Assembly: GCA_037013685.1 (NCBI GenBank)
Contig: CM072902.1
Coordinates: 13,924,646 to 13,988,645 of the forward strand
Source: Acridotheres tristis
Taxonomy: Eukaryota; Chordata; Aves; Passeriformes; Sturnidae
Length of the DNA: 64,000 nucleotides
Reading direction: 5' to 3'
Under the pieces are notes generated by a model. The model made no database searches, was not told the origin of the DNA, and saw only the letters and a program-made list of their open reading frames with translations. The translations under genes were made by a program, and so were the position numbers. Below are positions 48,625-58,300 of the stretch, piece by piece (positions within the stretch are counted from its first letter, which is position 1; each line of letters starts with the position of its first letter).

Positions 48625-49080
48625 TTTTAATCCCTCCCTCTTGTGCTGCCCATCCAGCATCCCGGGGGTTTCTTTTCGTATTTTGGTTATTTTTCGTTTT
48701 CATTTTTCTTCTTCTTTTTTTTTTTTTTTTGGGGTTCCATTTCATCGTGCACCTTGCTGTTAATTTTCTTCCCGTGTCCTCTGTGCTGCCCCTCCTCCTT
48801 TCTGCCCCTTGTCCCCTGTGTCTGCAGGGCTGAGGAGGAACTTCAACCCCTGTGGGGGCTGCCCCCCTTTTCTGGTGTCAGCAGAGTCACTTTCTGTGGG
48901 GTGTACACATGGGAGGGGTTCCAGTCAAGTGCCCTGCTGCTGTCCAGGGCAGTTGGAGTCGTTCTGTGCCTTCTTTGGGGTGAGGAAAAAAGGCTGGGGG
49001 GGGCTCCGACGTGGTTTGGGGCACCCCGAGGTCCCTGGGAGAGGGAGCCGGGCTGCGCTGGAGGAGCAGGTGAGTGGGGC
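48625..49080. repeat. Module-boundary repeat, copy 2
   Basis: Direct repeat of 38355-38780 with the same landmark order. Interrupted by a run of 17-18 T near 48714-48731. After GAGGAGCAGGTGAGTGG this copy passes almost at once into the AT-rich block, whereas copy 1 has the 190-bp repeat and LTR in between. Confidence 0.8.
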
Positions 49081-49159
49081 ATGGGGGGGGGGTCATGCTG
49101 GGTGCCAGAACATTCACAGGGAGGGGTGGGCGTAGAATGCATGAAAACTGGAACCATAA

Positions 49160-50010
49160 AAAATGCCTAAATATAGTCTAAAAGGAATGTTTTATTGGTT
49201 TGTGTTTGGATTGAGGTAGGGTTTTTTTATAGATACTGTAAATATAAAAGATAAAGAATAAAAATATATAGGCAAATGTAAGTAACCAGTATATAAATAT
49301 ATTACATTCTATTCTATTATGAAAATAGAAATACATAAATATTTCTACTTTAAAAGGAATGTTTTATGGGTTTTTATTTGGTAGGAGGAGGTTTTTTTAT
49401 AAATAATATGGGCAAAAATATACAAATATACAAAAATATATACTGACATAAAATTATTATAAATATATATATGCATATATAAATATATGTAAGTATAAAC
49501 ATATAAAAATAAATATAAAATACATGTATGTAGTATGTAATATAAATAATATATCGATTTTAATACGTTATATTAAATAGCATGTTATAATAGAATGTAA
49601 ATAGTATGTAGTATATTAATATACTAGTAAAGAATACATGAAATAGTACATAAATATATAATACCCAATATAGACATATAAATCTACAGATATAAATATG
49701 AAAACTAAATAGAAAAATATATTCAAATATAATTTAAAATAAAGGAGTTTTTTATTTCTATTTGGTTAGAGGCAGAGCTTTTAAATAAATAATATTAAAA
49801 AATATAAACATACAAATATATATGGATATACATAAAATAGAAATAATATTAGTAATATAAATATATATATATAATGAATAATAAAATAATATTGTATATA
49901 TGATAAATAGAATAGCAAATTGAATATACGAAATATGTATAGATTATGAATATAAATTAAATATTAAAAAATATATGATTTTTATATCTAAAGGGTTTTT
50001 TTTTTTTTTT
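49160..50010. repeat. AT-rich block, copy 2
   Basis: ATATAAATA-type repeats with embedded AAAGGAATGTTTTAT(T/G)GG and AGG(T)GGTTTTTTTATA landmarks shared with 40190-40985. Two internal copies of the landmark (49180 and 49350) suggest that the block itself grew by duplication. Confidence 0.8.
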
Positions 50011-50014
50011 TCAT

Positions 50015-50225
50015 TTGGTTAGAAGCAGGGCATTTTTAGTTTGGGTCGGGGTTTTTTTGGGGGACATTCATTTAGAGGATTTTATGACGGGTGCGGACTC
50101 TCGTGCTTGGAGCTCTCTCCGTTCTCTGTCTGTCCCTGACAGGGCGGCAGTGCCGGGCTGAGTTGTGGGGCGCTGCTGCCACCGTGTGGACAGAGGCGGG
50201 TACTGCGCCGTGCCCCTCTCAGGAT
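50015..50225. repeat. Shared 'GGGGCATTCATTTAGG' module, copy 3
   Basis: GTTAGAAGCAGGGCATTTTT..GGGTCGGGGTTTTTTTGGG..ACATTCATTTAGAGGATTTT, as in copies 1 and 2. It then leads into GGCGGCAGTGCCG, a CTCF-like motif (50176-50191, minus strand) and GGTACTGCGCCGTGCC. It stands immediately before CpG-rich island 2. Confidence 0.75.
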
Positions 50226-50270
50226 GGCGGAAGAGCCCGCGGGCCGGGACCCAGCCTTGCGGCAACGCTC

Positions 50271-51176
50271 AAGATGGCGGCCTCTCTAGGACCCCGGGGC
50301 ATAGGCGTCTACTTCAGACGCCTGCCCGCGCCCGCCGGCGCCCTCGCGCCCGCGGCCCCGCCGACCGCGGCCCCGCCGACCGCGCGGCTCTTGTCCGCAG
50401 TCTCTGAAACGTCTGGGAAAATTGTCGCGGAGCGGATCGGCGTCGGCGATTGAATCAGGCGGCCAGGTGCCCACACCGGGGTCCTGATTTTTCCCGCCCT
50501 TTCTGCCGCCATTTTTGGAAGGTCAAGTGGGCGTGCCGGCCGAGCCGCCATCTTGTGAGTCCGGACACGCTCAAGATGGCCGCCGCTCTAGGACCCCGAG
50601 GCATAGGCGTCTACTTCAGACGCCTGTCCGCACCCTCCACCTCCCTCGCGCCCGCGGCCCCGCCGACCGCGCGGCCCTTGTCCGCACGCTCTGTAACGTC
50701 GGGGAAAATTGTCGGCGAGCGGATCGGCGTCGGCGATATAATCAGGCGGCCAGGTGTCCACACCGGGGTCCTGATTTTTTCCCGCCCTTTCTGCCGCCAT
50801 CTTTGGAAGGTCAAGTGGGCGTGCCGCCCGAGGCGCCATTTTGAGAGTCCGGACACGCTCAAGATGGCCGCCGCTCTAGGACCCCGAGGCATAGGCGTCT
50901 ACTTCAAACGCCTGCCCGCGCCCGCCGGCGCCTTCACGCCCGCGGCGCCGCCGACCGCGCGGCCCTTGTCCGCACGCTCTGTAACGTCGGGGAAAATTGT
51001 CGGCGAGCGGATCGGCGTCGGCGATTGAATCAGGCGGCCAGGTGTCCACACCGGGGTCCTGATTTTTTCCCGCCCTTTCTGCCGCCATCTTTGGTAGGTC
51101 AGGCGGGGGTGCCGCCCGAGCCGCCATCTTGTGAGTCCGGACACTCTCAAGATGGCCGCCGGTCTAGGACCCCCCC
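50271..51176. repeat. CpG-rich ~288-bp tandem repeat with YY1-like motifs
   Basis: Three full units and the start of a fourth, with AAGATGGC at 50271, 50573, 50861 and 51149 (spacings 302, 288, 288). Each unit has an AAGATGGC(G/C)GC-type motif near its start and CCGCCAT(C/T)TT(T/G)G motifs near its end, both matching the YY1 consensus. Between them lie GCATAGGCGTCTACTTCA, GGGGAAAATTGTCG, GCGGATCGGCGTCGGCGAT and ACACCGGGGTCCTGATTTTT landmarks. Frames are open through several units on both strands, as expected of GC-rich repeats, and I do not take them as genes. Confidence 0.85.
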
Positions 51177-51960
51177 CCCGGGCAAAACTGCTGGGGCGCC
51201 GGCTCGTGGGTCGGCTGCAGTACCGCGCTGTGTCCACAAGGCGGCAGCACTGCCGCCCTCCCCACGCTCGCCACCTCGTCCTGCCCGGCCAGGGCGTCCC
51301 TGGGCACCCCGACCTCGCCTTCGCCCCTCCCCTCTATTTACAGGCACCGCCCCGCTCGCCGCTCGCTCCGGGCAGCGGCGGGGACGCGTCTGCCTTCCAG
51401 ATCCCCGGTCAGGAGAACAGCATTGCTCTTCTGCTGGATTGAGAAATCCACGTGCAATTCCTTGGAGACATTGAGGGCATGGCGGGCTGAGTCTCAGGCT
51501 GGCTTTTAGCAGCGGGAATCGGGTGAGTGGGAGCCATCCCTCAGGACTGGTGAAATCCATCTCTTCCGGGTTTGGGTGTCCCTGCCCCAAAAATGGATCC
51601 CACCTGAAGGGGCTTGGGGAAGTAGCGGGATGTGCTGGGGGGCTGTGCTGGAACCCCCAAGCTTTGGTCAGCCTGCTGCAGTGTGGGCTGCAGTCTGCTG
51701 GCTGTGCTGTGAGGAGGAAGGGACACGCAGCCGTGCAAGGGACGGGGAAGCCGCGGGGCGGGGGGGGAGTGGGATTATGGGGGCCGGGCAAGCTGCGGGA
51801 GCCGCGGCGGTTCCGGGGCGGGGCCGGAATTGAGCGAGGCCGAGAAGCGGAGCCGCATGGCCGCTGTGCCAAGCGGGGAGCTGCGGGACACCACGGCCGC
51901 CGCAAAGGGTGACGGGGCTCTGCAGGGCGGGAAAGACCCGGGCCGGGAGCGCGGGGGGGC
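51177..51960 (+). promoter_or_regulatory. CpG-rich promoter-like island 2, candidate URB1-like first exon
   Basis: GC-rich sequence with a CTCF-like motif (51234-51247, plus strand, CCACAAGGCGGCAG), GGGGCGGGGCC boxes (near 51815) and an ATG at 51857 that opens MAAVPSGELRDTTAAAKG, followed by a possible donor (GTGACG at 51909). The phase does not fit the next URB1 exon and the peptide is not recognisable, so the true first exon remains uncertain. Position and composition fit a housekeeping-type promoter for the URB1-like exons downstream. Confidence 0.5.
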
Positions 51961-52152
51961 CTCCGTGCTCTCAGAAGTGATCTTTTCCAAGAGGAAGCAT
52001 TAATTTGGGAGAGAATCTAGAAGTTAATGTCACTTTCATATGTGGAAGCTTTCCTCTTGGAGGGGGGTTATTCTTTTTATTAATGGCCGTTGTTACTGTT
52101 TGCTCAGGTAATAATTTCAAGTCGGATATTAACTTGCTTTTTTGTCCTGCAG

Positions 52153-52304
52153 ATGCTGTTAATTTTTCAAGCTCTGGAAGCCATTTTACTGAGGACAGCC
52201 AGCGACCTCTCACATTTTTCTGTTGTGGGAATGAACATTGTCCAAAAGTTGATTCGTTCCTATATGAAACTGATCTATGCTGCTTTGTATTCTGAAAATT
52301 GCAA
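52153..52304 (+). CDS. URB1: URB1-like exon a
   Basis: Acceptor TTTTTTGTCCTGCAG, donor GTAAGT, phase 0 in and 2 out. Encodes MLLIFQALEAILLRTASDLS, FSVVGMNIVQKLI and YMKLIYAALYSEN. It corresponds to the region just after human URB1 residues ending PESE. The preceding exon or exons (LEAF..KLP region) are not visible upstream. Confidence 0.85.
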
Positions 52305-55300
52305 GTAAGTCTTCTTGGTGCTCTGGTGGGGAATCTCTGCCAATTGGTCTGGAGGGACTGGACTGGACATTGCAAAAGTCATCTTATTGCTAATAATCTC
52401 CTGTTATTTAAGAATCCTTTTCCACTTGTCATAAAATAATTGCCTGTGGCCGTCTTTGGAAAGTGGAAGCTCTGATACATCAGACAATCCAGTGCTGTAG
52501 GATACTTTCCTGAAGCTGTGGTTTTCATCAGTTTGGCCTGTCTTAGTGAGAGCTAGCATGGGTGGTACCTTGAGTCCTGTTATTTTAATGCTACTTGGTT
52601 TTTGGGGTGAAATGCACTGTGTGGAACAGGGCTGGGCAGTCTTCCTGTGATGGTGACAAGAGCTGCTCTTGAGTGCTTTATTTCCCTGTATTTTTTGGAG
52701 TCAGATTTCCATGTTTATAATGCATTTTTCTCTTTCAGACTGGCCTTTCTTCTGTAATTTTTCCAGTCACTCATATCTGAGGTCATTTTAGGCTGTTAGA
52801 TAACTGTGTTACCTAGTCCAGACCCAACAAGTTTCTCGTGCTCATGTGGATAGGTGAAAGAAGTTGCAAATGCCAGAGACATTTCAGTACAAACCTGGGA
52901 GGAAGAGGAAAGCAAACAGAGTGAAATTGGCTTGTCCAAGGCAAATGACTCATCTTTCAGTCTTTAAGCAGAATTGGAAAAGCTGTCTCTGCTTTTCCAC
53001 AACTGTGCTTCCTGCACTGTGCAGTTGATCCTATTGCAGCAAGCATTCTAACTGGACAGAGAATCTCAAATAGGTACACTGGAAATAAGTTTTGAAGCTG
53101 TGCAAGACCTGCACTTCTGATTAAGTGTTTAAAGATTGCAGGTTCTGGATAAATCCTTCTAGAACCTGCACAGAAGAGGCTGCAGATTTCTCCTGGGAGA
53201 TGCTCTGTATTTTCTGTGCAGCCTCTTTGATGTGCAGAAGGATTTTTTCACTGTATGTCGAGATGGGATCTCTGCTTGAGTCACGTGGCTTTTTACAGAT
53301 TGTCCATGACAGAAGCAGGATGGACAGATTACAAATCTCTTCATGGCAGTGGCTGTTCAGATGCTGGACGTCCTGTGCACGGTGGCCCCGACACATTCCC
53401 ATTGAAATAAATGGCAAACCTCTATGAATTTAGGAGTTCAGAGAATCAAAGAGTAACTAGGGGTTGTCTAGTCCAACCCTACTGCCATGGTTGTTGTTAA
53501 TTTTGGCACTTTCTGCCTTTTAAACCCCTTTTATAAAGGGAATATCCAGCCTCACATTTCAGCTCAATTTTGGGGAACAGGATAAAAAGGCGTTTCCTTC
53601 TCCCTTCTTCCCTCACCCCTCTTTCCCAGCTGCTGTTACTACTGCCTAAAATAATTACTTGGATCGCTTAACTCCTCTTCTGTTTTCACTTTAAGTTTTA
53701 ATCTCTTGGTTTGGTGGTTTGTATAAGCATCATCCTGGAAATAACCTGCAGGTTTCCCTCTGCTTTGTCTTTTTAGGATGAGCCGAGGGTGCCTTACACT
53801 GTTGTCAGCGATGGTGGCTCAGGGCCCGGATTCAGCAAGGGATGTGTATAGTCATTTTGATTTCAATAACAAATACCTGCCTGGATTGTTGAAGAAAGGA
53901 TTTAAGAAGGTAAGTTAAGGTGCTGCGTGCCGTGAGATGCTATGCCATGGCTCCACCAGCTGTTTTAGCTAACTGTTTAGAACAGAGTTGTTGCCAGTGT
54001 TTGCTGTATTTTCATCTGCAAGAGCTTAACTCTCCCTTCCTGTCCTTTGTCAGGCTGAAGTCCTTGGTTGTGCCTAACTGGACACAGGAAAATGCCTCCT
54101 GTGTTTCCAGCAAGCTGTGGAGAAATAGAGATGTACAGTTCCAGTGAACTGCTCTTCTAGTGTCTGAAACAGAGAGAAAGCGATAGGAAACTGTTTGCTA
54201 CAAATAGTCGGGATTGACCCAAACCAGTGCTTTAGAACAAGAATATTTATGTATTATTCCAAATGCAAGTGTGTGATAAATCCAGTATTGTTTGCAATGT
54301 TGACACTGCAGTGTTTCTGGATTTTAAAGATGACTTGCAGATTGAGTGTGTACGTTTGTTTTGGAGTTGTGCCATCTGAGATGAAAATTCAGACTTTTTC
54401 TTTAAAGAGCAATCGAGTGGAAGGCAAAAAAACCAAACACGTGTCTTTTTTCCTGCAACCACCTTTTAGAGTTCCGGACTTGTCAGATTCCAGAGGTTTT
54501 GACCTCACTGCAGGAGTTGTCTGCAGGAGTACCTCCACCCTTGGTTTTAAAAGCCTGGGTGTAGTCTTTTGAGCACAGGCTGCTTAAATACGTGAGTAAG
54601 GTACAAAGAAACAAGCATCCAAAAGGTCTTACTCTCGTACAGCTTTCAGTGAAGTTATGTCACAATTGGCTCTCAGAGGTGGAATTTTAACACAAAAATA
54701 CCAGGCCCAAAGCTTACACCAAAACCCTGTTAGTTTCTCTTTGTTTCTTCTTTCAACCCTTTCGTGAGTCCCTGCCACCTTATCTTTTGCCTACTCGGAA
54801 TCTCCTTTCAGGCTTCTTTACATGCAGCTTAATTTTGCACAGCAGGTTTAAAAAAAAATGCAAATCACGGCGAGACTCTGTCAGGGAACGTAGTGATAGG
54901 ACGAGGGGTGACTTTTTATTTGCAAGAGGATATATTTACATTAGATACTGGGAGGAGATCCTTGGCCACGAGGGCGATGAGGCACTGTCCAGAACAGGGT
55001 GCCCAGAGCAGCTGTCGCTGCCCCATCCCGGGGACTGCCCAAGGTTGGGCAGGGCTTGGAGCAGCCTGGGTGAGTGGAAGGTGTCTCTGGCCGTGGCAGG
55101 GGGTGGAATGAGGTTGTCCTTAAGATCCATTCCAGCTAAAACCATTCTGCGAGTGACTGTTCGTGTGCTATGGTGCTGTTACAGGTCAGGCTTTTGCTGC
55201 TTCCACTGTGCCTGAGTTGGTAGTTTTACACTCGCCTCCTTTTATGGCAGTTTTGTGAACTGACCAAGCAGTGCACAGGTGAGGAAGTTCAGTGATGCAG

Positions 55301-58300
55301 GGTTTGGCATGAGACTGCTCTTACTGTTAATGGTTCCTTTTTCTTGAAATCTGTGGCCTGGTCCCATATATTGACAATTGAAAAGCACGTCAACTAGTAC
55401 CTTTTCCTTTTGATGTAGAAGCGATCTGCTTAATGCAAGAAGTTTATTAGCTGAACACACGGTATGTATTGTATGTCTATGGCCACATGCAACGTGTTTA
55501 TAGGAGTTGTTTCACTTATGGCACTTCTAGGGGTAATCAGCAGTTGCAGCATCAGTTCTGCGATTGGGTACAATCTGTGTACTAACAACATTTTTTTGTT
55601 TTGTTTTTTTACCTTTTTGTTTCCAGGGAAGAACAGATGTCCGCATGGCCTGTATTCAGTTTGCCCTCTCCTTTCTCGTTGCTGGTGACAATGCACTCTT
55701 GGCACAGGTGCTGGAATTGAAAGGTACTTCATAATTGCTTGTTGAGTTTTTGTTTTTAAGGCACAGACATTTAAAGGTGGTGATAAATATGACCTAATTA
55801 AAAATGTGAATCATGTAGAGAGCACTAGTAAGAAGCAAAATACATTTTTTCATCTTATTACCTGCAAAGCTTTGAACCTCTTTGGTAGTGTAGTAAATAA
55901 GCCTCCTCTTTTCGAGAACGATATGCTATCTGCTAAAACTTTGCAAAAATAGAAAGTCTTTGGTGACAGAGATTAAAAAAAGTAAATCTAATATAAAAGT
56001 TTGAGGTCACAGAGTCAATGAACATAAAAAAAAATATCGGCCTCCAGCCTTGCTCATAAGACACTAACAATGGGTATGCTGTGTTAATTTTCTTTTGGAA
56101 AGGCTGTACTTCAGTTGCCTTTCTGCCCTGTGAATGGTGACTCTTGGTAAAGTTATGAGAGAATTCAGAAGGGATCTAGAAATGCTGTTTAAGAAAAAGT
56201 CCTTAAGCCATTAGCTGGCAGCAGGTCATTTCTCCTTTGGAGGGGAACTGAGAACTGGCTGTAATTATTTCCTTCTCTTGCTCCTGCTACCCCAGGGCTG
56301 CTGATTTCCTTTAGGTGCTGGCAGTTGTTTACTTCTTTCAGGCTGGGGATTGCACACCTCAGCCCAGTCAGTGCAGCTGGCTTTCATTCCCCTGTAAGAG
56401 CCCCAGGTTCTTCCAGGTGAGCCAAAAGATGATGCATGTGGTTGGAGATGGAATCTCCAAACATTTGAGAATCACTCAGTGAAACGAATACAAGTGTTTC
56501 AATGGGACAAATGTGAATTTACTTGAATTTTAGTATGGCATTTCAGGGCCCAAAGTGCACTTAAAGGTGACAGATGCTGTAGCAGTGTTAATCAGCAGAA
56601 ATTAGCCAGTCAAGATCAGAGTAGGCTTGGCAGCATCACTTGCTCATCTCCTTAGTCATGGGCACATCATCCTTCTGAACTCTGCTGCCTTTTGGTTCAT
56701 CCTGGAATATAACAGCAAGATAAATCATGTGACGTGGAAGAGGAATGGGTATGACTTCCCCGAAGCATTTTTGTATGCAAAGAGCTTTCACATTTTTACT
56801 TAAATTTGAAATGTCCTCTTAGATTTCATTCCAGATATTCTTCGCTCTGAAATAAAGGAAGACAGAGTTTCTACTGTCAATCTTCTACTTTCCACGCTGA
56901 GAACCAAGGTATGATACGCCCTTGAAACTGTGTTGTCTCGTGTTTTCTGTTTTCCTCACTGCTGCAAACAGTTGTGCAGTGATTTCTCACACAGTGTTCA
57001 GTTCTTCGGGCTGCTGGCAGCGTGCTGCTGCAGCGTCTGTGAGTGATAATGTGTGTTGGAGGTTTGGTAGCTTGGCTGCATTACTGCCTCAGGATTGAAA
57101 GCAGGGAGGCAGGAATTGCTGCAAGCTGTGAGAGTTGGCTGCCTTTCCTGTGCTCTGTCACCTTCTGAGCCCTGCCTCTTCCCTGGGATGCACTTGTTAC
57201 TTGTAGAGCAGCTGCACCTGAGATGTCTTTTATTTCTTTAAAAATGTTTTTCACTCTAGTATCTATCATTTTTTGATATCTGTTCTGAACTACTGTAGCT
57301 ATGTTGCATAAGCTGTTGGATGAACGGTTGAGAGAGTGAAGAAAAAGCAGTTTCAAATTTAGAGCGTAGCCATAAGAGCCTGCCTCAGACTCGGGCTTTT
57401 CACTACTGACCCATTAAAGCCAAAAATGTTCTTCCATTTGCTGTTGTGGTGACACAAAGAAGGAGAATAAAGAAGCTACCATTTACGCGTAAAAGAAACG
57501 TCCTTGAAACTTACTTTTCAAATGAAGCTTTTCCTGTGTGGGTATCATACATCATGAGCTGTTAGGTTGTTGGTGGACCCCAGCACACTGTATGACTCTT
57601 TCAGCTTAGCAAGAAAAATGAGAATCAAAACAATGCCAGCAGTAAAACATGGCAGAAGAACTTCCTGAGAAACTTCCTCCGCTGTGTATTCCCTTTCATT
57701 CGAACTTGTCTTCTTCCCCCCCCGCCCCCCCCCCCCTTATAATCTTTCCTTTTTTCCCTTTTTCGTTTCCTCCTCCTTTTTTCCCTTTCCCCCCCAATTT
57801 GGTGTCTTTGTCTGCCCCCCCTTTTTTTTTTCGTTTTAATTTTTTTTTTTTCCCCCTCCCCCTTTCCCCCCGCCGTCCGTTCTTGCCCCTTTCCCCCCCA
57901 CCTTTTTTTTTTTTTTTCCCTATTTTTTTTTTTTTTTTTTTTCTTTTTCTTTTTTTTTTTTGTTTTTTTTCTGGGGGTCGTTTTTGTTTTGTTCTTCCCT
58001 CCCTCCTCTCCGTTTCTTTGGTTTCCCTTTGTTTTCTGTCTCCCTGTGTGTGTGTTTTCCCCCCCCGTTTTTTTTTTTTTTTTTTCCCGGCGGGGGGGGG
58101 GTGTCCTCCCCCTTTTTTTTTTTTTTATTTTTTTTTTTTTTTTTTTCCGGGGGTCTTTCTCCTTGTCCGCGCCGCGTCGTGTGTGTTCTCTGTGCTCGTT
58201 TGTTGTCTCCTTTTTCTTCGTCTGCTCCCGGTCCGTGGGTGTGGTCCCCCTTTCATTTTCTCGACCCGTGGTCCCCTCTTTTCCCCCCTTTCCTCCCCCG

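Noticed and set aside
48643..49170. Frames of ~100-175 codons in the module-boundary repeat, also seen at 38.3-38.8 kb
   Set aside because: Both copies give similar peptides in parts, but indels move them between frames, so conservation is at the DNA and not the protein level.
50450..51028. 192-codon frame and minus-strand counterparts in the CpG-rich repeat
   Set aside because: Frames are kept open on both strands by the 288-bp unit (a multiple of three) and its low stop content; no recognisable protein.
51147..51905. 252-codon minus-strand frame
   Set aside because: Lies antisense across a CpG-rich island where stops are rare; proline/arginine-rich with no domain.
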